Assembly: GCF_014117215.1 (NCBI RefSeq)
Contig: NZ_JACGXS010000005.1
Location: 186,001 to 250,000 of the forward strand
Direction of reading: 5' to 3'
Source of the DNA: Stenotrophomonas tumulicola
GTDB taxonomy: Bacteria > Pseudomonadota > Gammaproteobacteria > Xanthomonadales > Xanthomonadaceae
DNA: 64,000 bases
Of this stretch, positions 10,547 to 20,014 are shown in pieces (position 1 is the stretch's first letter; each line of letters begins with the position of its first letter). Below the pieces are notes generated by a model. That model was not told the origin of the DNA. It made no database searches and saw nothing but the letters and a program-made list of their open reading frames with translations. The translations under genes and the position numbers were made by a program.

Positions 10547-10643
10547 GTCGTTTCCGGCCTGGATCGCAGGCCAGATGTGTGTGGGTACGGGCGGGCAGGG
10601 CAGGGGGAAAGCGACTTAATCCCCTCCGTCCCCTTTTGGGTCG
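10519..10643. repeat. Large inverted repeat (GGGGACGGAGGGGATTAAG family), locus 1
   Basis: Left arm 10519-10555 and right arm 10606-10643 are reverse complements over about 37 bases with a one-base bulge, around a 50-base loop. The core GGGGACGGAGGGGATTAAG carries a TAA stop for a gene entering from either side. Both convergent genes (GH18 enzyme and PepSY protein) end inside it. The same core occurs at 61792-61869. It may be a REP/MITE-like mobile repeat; no transposase is nearby. Confidence 0.85.
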
Positions 10644-12196
10644 GCCCAGACGCTGTGGGGGTCACCGTCGCGCGCGCGCCGCGCGGTGGCGCGCGCCAGT
10701 ACCGCAAAGCCGAATGCCATCGCCAGCGCTACCGCATCCACCCAGAACAGTGGCCAGTAACCGTGGCCAGCGCTGGTCCACCACCAGTAGCCGGTGAGTG
10801 CGCCATGCGCCACCGGCACCAGTGCGGTGACCATTGCCGCAGCCCACAGCAGCTCGCGCGCCGCCTGTGCGGGGCGTCGAAGGGCGGCCCACAGGGCGCA
10901 CCCGCCCCAGGCGAGGAAACACACCCAGCGGATGCCGGCATCGACCGCCTGGGGAGCGAACCGTTCCAGCACCTGGGCGGCGACGAATGCCGCCGAGATC
11001 GCCACCACCAGGCCGATGCATACGCCGACCGTGGCCCGCGCCATGTTCACCTGCGCGCGCCCCTGCTGCACCTGTCGCCGCTTGCGGCGTGATTCGATCC
11101 ACAGCAGGTTGCCGGAATAGAACAGGAAGGCACCGCCCAGGCCCAGCAGGAAATACAGCCAGGCCACCACGCCGTTGCCGAACTCGCCGAAATGCAACGC
11201 ATAGGCGGCGCTGAGCGTGGCATGGTTGGCGTCGCGCTGGCCCGGCAACTGGCTGGCCAGCAGCGCGCCGCTGCCCACGTCGAACGCCACCGCGCCAGCC
11301 GGTCCGAGGGTGCCTTCCGATTCGCCGGTAATCTCGATGGTGGCGTTGGCGTCGCCGGCATTGGCCAGTTTCAGGTACGCCGGTTCGAAGCCTTGTATGC
11401 CTTGGTCGCGGGCTACCTGCAGCGAGCGGGCGTGCAGTTCGGCCAGGTTCACCGGATTGCCCGCGACACCGGTGGCCGCGCGCACCGGCGCGGTGTCCAT
11501 CGCCGCTGGCACCGCCTGCATCAGCTTGCCGTCGTATACCAGTGGATTGAGCAGCGCCATCTGGATGAATACCAGGCACAGCAGCGCACCGGTGACGGCG
11601 AACATCAGGTGGAACGGCAGGCTGAGCACGCCGACCACGTTGTGTGCGTCCTGCCAGAACTGCTTGAGGTTGCGTCCCGGGCGCAGCGCGAACAGATCGC
11701 CGGCCAGCTTCGGCAGGTGGATCACCAGCCCGCTCAGCAGCGCCACGCCATACAGCAGGCTGACGATGCCCATCAGGTAGATGCCGGCCACCGGCAGCCC
11801 AAGCGTGTAATGCAGTTCGTTGACCAGTTCGGCCAGGCCCGCCTGCGGAGGCGTCACGCTGCCATCGTAGTGGTCCAGCCAGGCGTACTGCCAGATGCTG
11901 GCGGCGTCCTGCCAGTACGCGATGGGCTGTGGATGGTCGCCACCGGGGAAGGTCATGCCGAGGTGGTTGCGCGCGGCGGGATGGCGTTCCAGGACACCGT
12001 CCAGCAGGCGCTGCGCATCGGCCAGCGTGGCCGGTGCCGCGTCCACGGCCTGCGGCGTCTGCCACAGCGGCACATCGTGATGGAACACGGTCAGGGCGCC
12101 GGCATAGAAGGCGACGAACAGCGCGAAGCCGGCCACCAGGCCGACCCACGTATGCAGCGTGGTGAAGGTGCGCAGGGTCTGCGAGGAAAATTTCAT
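10616..12196 (-). CDS. PepSY-domain membrane protein of an iron-uptake operon
   Basis: A 526-residue inner-membrane protein with an N-terminal helix (~15-35), PepSY-type segments, and further TM clusters around 145-170, 190-215, 345-370 and, past residue 400, a hydrophobic C-terminal region of several helices. The opening TLHTWVGLVAGFALFVAFYAG is typical of PiuB/PepSY_TM proteins next to siderophore receptors, thought to reduce or release iron; that role is inferred. The start at 12196 drops a Cys-rich non-homologous extension. It is the last gene of a Fur-type operon after the TonB receptor and two small membrane proteins. The final residues PKGDGGD and stop lie in the inverted repeat. Confidence 0.85.
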   Translation of the reverse strand: MKFSSQTLRTFTTLHTWVGLVAGFALFVAFYAGALTVFHHDVPLWQTPQAVDAAPATLADAQRLLDGVLERHPAARNHLGMTFPGGDHPQPIAYWQDAASIWQYAWLDHYDGSVTPPQAGLAELVNELHYTLGLPVAGIYLMGIVSLLYGVALLSGLVIHLPKLAGDLFALRPGRNLKQFWQDAHNVVGVLSLPFHLMFAVTGALLCLVFIQMALLNPLVYDGKLMQAVPAAMDTAPVRAATGVAGNPVNLAELHARSLQVARDQGIQGFEPAYLKLANAGDANATIEITGESEGTLGPAGAVAFDVGSGALLASQLPGQRDANHATLSAAYALHFGEFGNGVVAWLYFLLGLGGAFLFYSGNLLWIESRRKRRQVQQGRAQVNMARATVGVCIGLVVAISAAFVAAQVLERFAPQAVDAGIRWVCFLAWGGCALWAALRRPAQAARELLWAAAMVTALVPVAHGALTGYWWWTSAGHGYWPLFWVDAVALAMAFGFAVLARATARRARDGDPHSVWADPKGDGGD

Positions 12197-12206
12197 GCGG
12201 GCGATC

Positions 12207-12470
12207 TCATTGCACTGCGCCGGACAGGCGCAGCAGCCATAACAACAGGAAGCCCCCCAGTGCACTGGCGCCCATGCCGGCCCAGGCACGCAGGCCGTTG
12301 CGGAAGCTGAAAGCCCACACCGCGGCCAGCATCCAGAACGGGATGAAAGCGATCAGGCTCGGCACCAGGGCGGTAGGCCATGGGCCGGGCGGCAACCAGG
12401 CCACCAGGCCGGTGGCCGCGGCAGCCAGCAGGAAGCCTGCCACCAGGCCGGCAAGCGCGCGCGACCACAT
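12207..12470 (-). CDS. Small membrane protein of iron operon (DUF3649-like)
   Basis: An 87-residue protein with about three hydrophobic helices (8-29, 36-55, 60-82) and little else, resembling DUF3649 proteins found beside TonB siderophore receptors; the biochemical function is unknown. Its ATG overlaps the stop codon of the preceding gene by four bases (ATGA), indicating translational coupling. The upstream in-frame region is rejected because it reads through that gene. The stop is 10 bases before the PepSY gene. Confidence 0.75.
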   Translation of the reverse strand: MWSRALAGLVAGFLLAAAATGLVAWLPPGPWPTALVPSLIAFIPFWMLAAVWAFSFRNGLRAWAGMGASALGGFLLLWLLRLSGAVQ

Positions 12471-12784
12471 CAGCGTCGCTCCCGCGCCGGCGCGGTGAGC
12501 GGCCGATGCCATGCGGCCAGGCACGGCAGCAGCATCGCTGCGGCCATCCAACTGCACAGCATCACCACCAGCCCCGCACCCACGCCGAGATTGGCCATCC
12601 AAAGCCACAGCGAGGCGGCTGCGGCAACGGTGCCGACCTCACGCCCCAGCCGGCCAGCGCGGCGCAGGCGTGGCCAGCGGCAATGCGGCGAGGCCGCATA
12701 GAAGGCAATGGCCGACAGCAGCGTGGCCAGCAGGGCCAGCGTGCAGAAGCCCAATGAGGACAGGCCGATGGTGGGAACGGTCAT
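12470..12784 (-). CDS. Small membrane protein of iron operon (DUF3325-like)
   Basis: A 104-residue protein with about three TM helices (~8-29, 50-68, 70-93) and the short motif FYAASPHCRW after the first helix, which resembles DUF3325 proteins of siderophore receptor operons. No catalytic residues are evident. It follows the TonB receptor by 22 bases and overlaps the next gene by four bases. It probably supports iron or siderophore handling at the inner membrane; this is inference from context. Confidence 0.72.
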   Translation of the reverse strand: MTVPTIGLSSLGFCTLALLATLLSAIAFYAASPHCRWPRLRRAGRLGREVGTVAAAASLWLWMANLGVGAGLVVMLCSWMAAAMLLPCLAAWHRPLTAPARERR

Positions 12785-12806
12785 CGCACAGGCACCCGCA
12801 CCGGGC

Positions 12807-14930
12807 TCACCACTGGTACCGTGCGCTGGCGGTCACCGTGCGCGGATAGCCGTAATAGCACCAGGTGGCGCTGTTGCACGCGGAGATGTATTCCTTGCCG
12901 GCAAGGTTGCTGGCGTTGAGCTGCAGGCGCCACGGGCCATGGTCGTAATGCACCACGGCGTCGACCAGGGTGAACGAGGGCGTGTACCACTCGTTATAGA
13001 TGTCACCGTAGATGCCGCCGTTGTAGCGCACGCCAGCGCCGAAACCCAGGCCGGCCAGCAGGCCCCGGGTGATGGTGTAGTCCGCGCCCAGCGATGCGAT
13101 CTGCTCCGGCACCAGCGCCACGCGCTTGCCCAGTGACGCCAGGTCGGTGCTCTGCCGCACCTTGGCATCCAGGTATGTGTAGGAGCCATACACGCTCAGG
13201 CCCTGGCCGATGTTCCAGCGGCCTTCCAGTTCGCCGCCACGCACGCGGGTCTGTCCCTGCTGGATCGAATACAGGGCGTGTTCGGGATCGACGGTCAGGT
13301 TGTTTTCCTGGTCGATCTGGTAAACCGCCGCAGTCAACAGCACATTACCGTTGGCGGGCTGGTACTTCACCCCTGCCTCCAGCTGCTCGCCGGTGGTCGG
13401 CTTGAAGGCACTGCCGTTGAAGTCGGTGCCGATGGTGGTCTGGAACGATTGCGACCAGCTCACATATGGGGTCACGCCGTTGTCGAACAGATAGTTCACG
13501 CCGACGCGGCCGGAGAACCTGTCATCGCTCTGATGCTGGAATGAACCGGAATACCGTTCTCGGGTATCGGTGCCTACCCAGTCCTGGCGGCCAGCCAGGG
13601 TGACCAGCCAGCGGTCCAGGCGGATCTGGTCCTGCAGGTATACGCCCAACGTGCCCTGGGTCTGCAACTGGCGCGAGGTGTAATCCGGGATCTCCACCGG
13701 GGCGCCGTAGACCGGGTCGTACGCATCGATAGGCGGTGCGCCGAACAGGAACGCCGAAGCGTAATCGTCGCGGGAACGGCGGTAGTCCAGCCCGGCCAGC
13801 AGGGTGTGCTGGGCGATGCCGGTGTTGAACTGGAACGTCAGGTTGTTGTCGATGGCGAAGCTTTCGGACTTGTTCATGCGTGGGTAGTAGTAACGCACCA
13901 GTTCCGTACTGTCCGCGGCGGCCAGGCCGAACAGGCCCAGGGTGCCGGCGCTGGCGTCCACCTCGGCCCAGGTATAGCGCACGTTCTGGCGGAACACGGT
14001 GCCATCGCCGAAGTCATGGCCGAACTCATAGCCCAGCGACGAGGTTTCCTTGGTGTAGTCGTTCACACCCGGCTCGCCACCAAAGAAGTGGCGGGAGATG
14101 TAGCGGCCGTTGGCACCCGGTACCACGGTGCCCTCGTAAGGCAGGAAGCCGCCGGCTTCCACGGTATCGTTCTTCTGATAGCGGGCCAGCACGGTCAGCG
14201 TATTGGCTTCGTCCGGCGTCCAGGTGATGGCCGGGGCGAAGTAGTAGCGGTCATCGTGGACATGGTCGATGACGTTGTCGCTGTTGCGGGCCAGGCCAGT
14301 CAGGCGGTACAGCACGGTACCGCTGTCGTTGAGCCTGCCGCCGAGGTCGAACGCGGCCTGTCGCAGGGCATCGCTGCCGACCTGCAGTTCCACTTCCTGT
14401 GCCTGGTCGGCGCGTGGGCGCTTGCTGACGAAGTTGACCAGCCCACCCGGTGGCATCGCACCGTAGTTCACCGAGGCTGGGCCCTTCAGCACGTCGATGC
14501 GTTCAAGACCATACGGTTCGATCCGCGACTCGCCGGTCCAGGTGCCTTCCACGGAGGCCAGGCCGTCCAGGTAGCGCGCTGGTTTGAAGCCGCGTACCAG
14601 CAGCCAGTCGCTGCGCGTGTCGTCGCCATACTGGCCGCCCTGGGCACCGGCGGTGTACCACACCGCTTCCTCCACGCCATGGATGCCGCGGTCGCGCATC
14701 TGGCGGTCGGTGATGACCGAGATCGACTGCGGGATCTCGCGCAGCGCCGTCGCGGTCTTGGTCGCACTGCCACTGTCGGTGGCGATGGGAGCGGTTACCT
14801 GTACGGCGTCCAGTGTGCGGGCATCCTGCGCATGGGCGACGGCAGGCAGGGCGACAGCCAGCGCGAGGGCCAGCAGCGAGCGCGCTGTGTTCACGCGGTC
14901 GGACGGGGCCGGGGAAGGGAGGGCGGTCAT
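12807..14930 (-). CDS. TonB-dependent siderophore receptor
   Basis: A 707-residue outer-membrane receptor. A signal peptide (about 1-35, ending AVAHAQ) is followed by LDAVQVTAP (TonB-box region), a plug domain (~45-160; REIPQSISVITDRQMRDRG and LKGPASVNYGAMPPGGLVN are FhuE/FpvA-family signatures) and a 22-strand barrel ending in a C-terminal Trp (TASARYQW), the usual outer-membrane sorting residue. The plug type points to ferric hydroxamate or mixed-type siderophores; the ligand is not determinable. The start at 14930 gives a normal signal peptide. A Fur-box-like palindrome lies ~55 bases upstream. Confidence 0.93.
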   Translation of the reverse strand: MTALPSPAPSDRVNTARSLLALALAVALPAVAHAQDARTLDAVQVTAPIATDSGSATKTATALREIPQSISVITDRQMRDRGIHGVEEAVWYTAGAQGGQYGDDTRSDWLLVRGFKPARYLDGLASVEGTWTGESRIEPYGLERIDVLKGPASVNYGAMPPGGLVNFVSKRPRADQAQEVELQVGSDALRQAAFDLGGRLNDSGTVLYRLTGLARNSDNVIDHVHDDRYYFAPAITWTPDEANTLTVLARYQKNDTVEAGGFLPYEGTVVPGANGRYISRHFFGGEPGVNDYTKETSSLGYEFGHDFGDGTVFRQNVRYTWAEVDASAGTLGLFGLAAADSTELVRYYYPRMNKSESFAIDNNLTFQFNTGIAQHTLLAGLDYRRSRDDYASAFLFGAPPIDAYDPVYGAPVEIPDYTSRQLQTQGTLGVYLQDQIRLDRWLVTLAGRQDWVGTDTRERYSGSFQHQSDDRFSGRVGVNYLFDNGVTPYVSWSQSFQTTIGTDFNGSAFKPTTGEQLEAGVKYQPANGNVLLTAAVYQIDQENNLTVDPEHALYSIQQGQTRVRGGELEGRWNIGQGLSVYGSYTYLDAKVRQSTDLASLGKRVALVPEQIASLGADYTITRGLLAGLGFGAGVRYNGGIYGDIYNEWYTPSFTLVDAVVHYDHGPWRLQLNASNLAGKEYISACNSATWCYYGYPRTVTASARYQW

Positions 14931-14985
14931 CACGTCATCCTGGAAGGAGGGCACTTCCGCGCACCACGGCACGGTTTCATCTGAG

Positions 14986-15004
14986 TATGGTAATCATTGC
15001 CATT
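14986..15004 (-). promoter_or_regulatory. Fur-box-like operator of the siderophore receptor operon
   Basis: TATGGTAATCATTGCCATT is a 19-base imperfect palindrome close to the classical Fur site (GATAATGATAATCATTATC). It lies 56 bases before the receptor start and is consistent with iron-repressed expression of the four minus-strand genes. Confidence 0.7.
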
Positions 15005-15094
15005 TGTGGCCGCCAGCGCCGGCCATTCACCTGCGGCCGGTGGCCGTAAGAGAGGGGCCCTCCCGGCCGCCCGATGCCCCGTGCCGGAGGAACC

Positions 15095-15123
15095 TTGGGC
15101 TTTGCCTGAGGTTGGTTTACTAT
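15095..15123 (+). promoter_or_regulatory. Predicted sigma-70 promoter of the thrS leader
   Basis: TTGGGC (15095-15100), a 17-base spacer and TACTAT (15118-15123). It would start a ~195-base leader containing the Thr leader peptide and attenuator. Confidence 0.5.
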
Positions 15124-15183
15124 CGGAAGCCTTATCTGTACGGAACAAGGTGGCCCGCGCCGTGCGCCGGCCGAGCGTGTGAC

Positions 15184-15210
15184 ATGAGCACTACCACCGC
15201 CCACTGCTGA
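15184..15210 (+). CDS. Putative thrS leader peptide (MSTTTAHC)
   Basis: An eight-codon frame, ATG AGC ACT ACC ACC GCC CAC TGC TGA, has three consecutive threonine codons and ends 22 bases before a terminator hairpin in front of threonyl-tRNA synthetase. This is the arrangement of amino-acid attenuation: ribosome stalling on Thr codons when charged tRNA-Thr is scarce would prevent the terminator. The Shine-Dalgarno is weak. The function is inferred from position and codon content. Confidence 0.65.
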   Translation: MSTTTAHC

Positions 15211-15232
15211 CCGTCCCCGAAGGCCCTTGACC

Positions 15233-15257
15233 AAGGCGCCTCGCGGCGCTTTTTTAT
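15233..15257 (+). terminator. Attenuator terminator before thrS
   Basis: A stem of AAGGCGCC and GGCGCTTT (with one G-T pair), loop TCGC, runs into TTTTTTATT. It lies between the Thr-rich leader frame and the thrS ATG, so it must be read through for thrS expression from the leader promoter. Upstream GCGCC repeats at 15158-15169 could pair with its 3' arm as an antiterminator. Confidence 0.75.
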
Positions 15258-15325
15258 TGCCCGGGCGCCGCCCCGGATCCGCTTCCCAGCCTGCCCGCGC
15301 AGGCCTCTGCACAAAGCCCACAGCG

Positions 15326-17227
15326 ATGATCACGATCACCCTCCCCGACGGCAGCCGCCGTGAGTTCGAAAATCCCGTCAGTGTCATGGACGTCGCCCAG
15401 TCGATCGGCGCCGGCCTGGCCAAGGCCACCATCGCGGGTTCCGTCGATGGCGTGCTGGTCGATGCCAGCGATGTCATCGACCATGACGCGAGCCTGCGCA
15501 TCATCACCGCCAAGGACGAGGAGGGCGTGGAGATCATCCGCCACTCCGCCGCCCACCTGGTCGGCCACGCGGTCAAGCAGTTGTACCCGGACGTCAAGAT
15601 GGTGATCGGCCCGGTCATCGCCGAAGGCTTCTACTACGACATCTACTCCGAGCGCCCGTTTACGCCCGAGGACATGGTGGCGATTGAAAAGCGCATGGGC
15701 GAGCTGATCGCCCAGGACTACGACGTGGTCAAGAAGGTGACCCCGCGCGCGGAGGTCATCGAGATATTCAAGGCGCGTGGCGAGGACTACAAGCTGCGCC
15801 TGATCGATGACATGTCCGACGACATCCAGGCAATGGGCATGTATTACCACCAGGAATACGTGGACATGTGCCGTGGCCCGCACGTGCCGAACACGCGCTT
15901 CCTCAAGGCATTCAAGCTGACCCGCATCTCCGGCGCCTACTGGCGTGGCGATGCACAGAACGAACAGCTGCAGCGTATCTACGGCACCGCCTGGGCCGAC
16001 AAGAAGCAGCTCGATGCGTACATCAAGCGTATCGAAGAAGCTGAAATGCGCGACCACCGCCGCATCGGCAGGCAGCAGGACCTGTTCCACCTGCAGGAAG
16101 AAGCGCCGGGCCTGGTGTTCTGGCACCCCAAGGGCTGGGCGTTGTGGCAGGTGGTGGAGCAGTACATGCGCCGCGTGTACCGCGACAGCGGCTACGGCGA
16201 AGTGCGCTGCCCGCAGATCCTGGACGTGTCGCTGTGGCAGAAGTCCGGTCACTGGGACAACTACAAGGAAAACATGTTCTTCACCGAGTCGGAGAAGCGC
16301 ACCTACGCGGTCAAGCCGATGAACTGCCCGGGCCACGTCCAGGTGTTCAACCAGGGCCTGCACAGCTACCGCGACCTGCCCATCCGTTACGGCGAATTCG
16401 GCTCGTGCCACCGCAATGAGCCGTCCGGCGCGCTGCACGGCATCCTGCGCGTGCGCGGGTTCACCCAGGACGACGGCCACGTGTTCTGTACCGAAGGCCA
16501 GATCGAAGCGGAAGTGACCGCGTTCCACCAGCAGGCGCTGGCGGTGTACCAGCACTTTGGTTTCGAAGACATCCAGATCAAGATCGCGCTGCGCCCGGAA
16601 TCGCGCCTGGGTGACGATGCGACCTGGGACAAGGCCGAAGCGGCGCTGCGTTCGGCGCTGTCCAGCTGCGGCGTGGAATGGCAGGAACTGCCGGGTGAAG
16701 GTGCGTTCTATGGCCCGAAAATCGAATACCACCTGAAGGATGCCATCGGCCGTACCTGGCAGCTGGGCACCATGCAGGTGGACTTCATGATGCCCGGTCG
16801 CCTCGGTGCCGAGTACGTGGACGAGAACAGCCAGAAGAAGCATCCGGTCATGCTGCACCGGGCCATCGTCGGCTCGATGGAGCGTTTCATCGGCATCCTG
16901 ATCGAACACCACGCCGGCCAGTTCCCGACGTGGCTGGCGCCAACCCAGGTGGTGGTGGCCAATATCACCGACGCCCAGGCTGAATATGTCAGCGAAGTCC
17001 GGAAATCCCTTGCGGATCAAGGCTTCCGGGTCAGCGCCGATTTGCGTAACGAGAAGATCGGTTATAAGATTCGCGAGCACACGCTTCAACGCGTGCCGTA
17101 CCTGTTGGTCATCGGTGACCGCGAAAAGGAAAACGGCGCCGTGGCGGTGCGTACGCGTTCCGGCGAAGACCTGGGCAGCATGAGTCTCCAGGCCTTCATT
17201 GAACGGCTGCAGGCCGAGGGCGCGTAA
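15326..17227 (+). CDS. thrS: Threonyl-tRNA synthetase
   Basis: A 633-residue class II synthetase that charges tRNA-Thr. Domains: TGS (1-~62), editing domain that hydrolyses Ser-tRNA-Thr (~65-225, with the [16 protein letters not shown] metal-binding helix), catalytic core (~240-535, with [10 protein letters not shown] and the class II motifs) and anticodon-binding domain (~540-630). Length and domains are full. The start at 15326 ([12 protein letters not shown]) is the conserved one. Expression is probably controlled by the leader peptide/terminator pair upstream. infC follows 63 bases later, the classical thrS-infC-rpmI-rplT-pheST-ihfA order. Confidence 0.98.
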   Translation: MITITLPDGSRREFENPVSVMDVAQSIGAGLAKATIAGSVDGVLVDASDVIDHDASLRIITAKDEEGVEIIRHSAAHLVGHAVKQLYPDVKMVIGPVIAEGFYYDIYSERPFTPEDMVAIEKRMGELIAQDYDVVKKVTPRAEVIEIFKARGEDYKLRLIDDMSDDIQAMGMYYHQEYVDMCRGPHVPNTRFLKAFKLTRISGAYWRGDAQNEQLQRIYGTAWADKKQLDAYIKRIEEAEMRDHRRIGRQQDLFHLQEEAPGLVFWHPKGWALWQVVEQYMRRVYRDSGYGEVRCPQILDVSLWQKSGHWDNYKENMFFTESEKRTYAVKPMNCPGHVQVFNQGLHSYRDLPIRYGEFGSCHRNEPSGALHGILRVRGFTQDDGHVFCTEGQIEAEVTAFHQQALAVYQHFGFEDIQIKIALRPESRLGDDATWDKAEAALRSALSSCGVEWQELPGEGAFYGPKIEYHLKDAIGRTWQLGTMQVDFMMPGRLGAEYVDENSQKKHPVMLHRAIVGSMERFIGILIEHHAGQFPTWLAPTQVVVANITDAQAEYVSEVRKSLADQGFRVSADLRNEKIGYKIREHTLQRVPYLLVIGDREKENGAVAVRTRSGEDLGSMSLQAFIERLQAEGA

Positions 17228-17290
17228 TCAAAGGTCCGGCCCGTGCGCAAAGGCGCCCGGGCCGGTTCGACACCCTTGGGAGATTGCAAT

Positions 17291-17818
17291 ATCAGTACCC
17301 CTGACAACAAACAGAACCGCAAGAATCAGGAAATCCGTGTGCCGCGCGTCCGCGTGATCGGCAGCGATGGTGAAATGATTGGCGTGTTGACGCGAGACGA
17401 AGCGTTGTCCATGGCCGAAGACGAGGGCCTGGACCTGGTAGAGATCCAGCCGCAGGCCGATCCGCCGGTGTGCAAGATCATGGACTTCGGCAAGTTCAAG
17501 TTCGAAGCGCAGAAGAAGGCCAGCGAGGCCAAGAAGAAGAGCAAGCAGGTCGAGATCAAGGAAGTGAAGTTCCGTCCGGTCACGGACGAGGGCGACTACC
17601 AGATCAAGCTGCGCAAGATGCGCGGTTTCCTCGAAGAGGGCGACAAGATCAAGGTCAACATCCGCTTCCGTGGCCGTGAAATGAGCCATCAGGAGCTGGG
17701 CCGCGAAATGGCCGGCCGGATCGAAGCCGATCTGGGCGAAGACATCGTGATCGAATCCCGTCCGCGCCTGGAAGGCCGCCAGATGGTGATGATGATTGCA
17801 CCGAAGAAGAAGACATAA
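17291..17818 (+). CDS. infC: Translation initiation factor IF-3 (ATC start codon)
   Basis: A 175-residue factor that keeps ribosomal subunits apart and proofreads start codons. The family core begins [23 protein letters not shown]; the codon in front of it is ATC (17291-17293), preceded by GGGAG eight bases upstream. E. coli infC uses ATT, a rare start that IF-3 itself discriminates against, giving autoregulation; ATC is of the same class. An in-frame ATG 16 codons upstream (17243) would add a non-homologous extension right after thrS and is disfavoured. N- and C-terminal IF3 domains are complete. Confidence 0.9.
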   Translation: MSTPDNKQNRKNQEIRVPRVRVIGSDGEMIGVLTRDEALSMAEDEGLDLVEIQPQADPPVCKIMDFGKFKFEAQKKASEAKKKSKQVEIKEVKFRPVTDEGDYQIKLRKMRGFLEEGDKIKVNIRFRGREMSHQELGREMAGRIEADLGEDIVIESRPRLEGRQMVMMIAPKKKT

Positions 17819-18172
17819 GGCCTGACGGGCTGCCCTTCGTGGGCGCCTGGCGGCTGAACCTGTCACGGTAGAGGGGCGCCCAGGGCGCCTTTCTGCTTTT
17901 CCGGCATCCGGTGCAGGATCGGGCCATGTCCGGCGTGCGCCCTGTAGCGGTAGAAGCCGCCGGGCATGGCCCGGCGCTACACGGCATGGCCCGGCGCCGC
18001 AGAGGGGACGATGGGCCAGGGAGCGTTGCCTGGCGGCGGTTTCCCCTGTATGATTTCCGGCTCGACCCACCCAGGACGGGTCGTAAGCCGATCATGGCAG
18101 GACGGAAAGCGTGGCCCAGGCCACCGCCAGATCAGTCAGAAACCAGGGTCAAATCCCATCAAGGACATTGCA
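17819..18172 (+). other. 354-base intergenic region between infC and rpmI
   Basis: It has no credible gene. It holds imperfect GC-rich hairpins, a degenerate REP near 17922-17936, a clear SMAG copy at 17958-17980, a truncated GGCATGGCCCGGCG copy just after it, and the rpmI leader. It could contain the L20-type translational operator known for infC-rpmI-rplT operons, but I cannot identify it by eye. Confidence 0.6.
17958..17980. repeat. SMAG/REP element between infC and rpmI
   Basis: Arms CGCCGGGC / GCCCGGCG around ATG, ending in CTAC (inverted GTAG head). A truncated second copy, GGCATGGCCCGGCG, follows at about 17983-17996. Confidence 0.85.
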
Positions 18173-18370
18173 ATGCCCAAGATCAAGACCAACCGGGCGG
18201 CGGCCAAGCGTTTCCGCAAGACCGCCTCGGGCAAGTATAAGTGCGGCCACGCCAACCGTAGCCACATCCTCACGAAGAAAGCGACCAAGCGGAAGCGTAA
18301 CCTGCGCCAGACGAATCACGTCCGTGCAGAAGACGCCGGCCGTCTGGACCGCATGCTCCCTTACCTCTGA
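18173..18370 (+). CDS. rpmI: 50S ribosomal protein L35
   Basis: A 65-residue, very basic ribosomal protein from [20 protein letters not shown] to RLDRMLPYL, full length and colinear with the family. Longer in-frame starts read back through the REP region and are rejected. rplT begins 10 bases after the stop, with the Shine-Dalgarno overlapping the rpmI stop codon. Confidence 0.97.
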
Positions 18371-18380
18371 GGACTGAACC

Positions 18381-18740
18381 ATGGCACGAGTAAAGCGTGG
18401 CGTACAGGCGCGTCGCCGCCACAAGAAAATCCTGACTCTGGCGAAGGGCTACTACAATGCCCGTCGCAAGGTCTTCCGCGTTGCCAAGCAGGCCGTCATC
18501 AAGGCACAGCAGTACGCCTATATCGGTCGTAAGCAGAAGAAGCGTAATTTCCGTTCGCTGTGGATCGTCCGCATCAATGCGGCCGCCCGCATCAACGGCC
18601 TGAGCTACAGCCGTTTCATGAACGGCCTGCTGAAGGCTGGCATCACCCTGGACCGCAAGGTGCTGGCAGACATTGCCGTGCACGACGCGGCCGGTTTTGC
18701 CGCGCTGGCCGAGAAGGCCAAGGGCGCACTGGCGGCATAA
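18381..18740 (+). CDS. rplT: 50S ribosomal protein L20
   Basis: A 119-residue early 23S rRNA-binding protein needed for 50S assembly; in many bacteria it also represses its own operon. The sequence [25 protein letters not shown] and the rest match the whole family length. The GAGGA seven bases before the ATG overlaps the end of rpmI, so translation is probably coupled. A strong terminator follows before pheS. Confidence 0.98.
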   Translation: MARVKRGVQARRRHKKILTLAKGYYNARRKVFRVAKQAVIKAQQYAYIGRKQKKRNFRSLWIVRINAAARINGLSYSRFMNGLLKAGITLDRKVLADIAVHDAAGFAALAEKAKGALAA

Positions 18741-19928
<1,188 letters not shown>

Positions 19929-19937
19929 GTACCGGCT

Positions 19938-19960
19938 GTAGCGTCGGGCCCTGCCCGGCG
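19938..19960. repeat. SMAG/REP element between pheS and pheT
   Basis: GTAG head followed by CGTCGGGCC-CTGCCCGGCG; single copy within the operon. Confidence 0.75.
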
Positions 19961-20014
19961 GCTTCGATCATCAAGGCCCAGGCGCATGCGCCGGCCTCAC
20001 CAGGGTGACCCAAA

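Noticed and set aside
15061..15240. T-box riboswitch before thrS
   Set aside because: No TGGNACC T-box sequence or specifier loop; the Thr-codon leader frame explains the region better, and T-boxes are not typical of this group.
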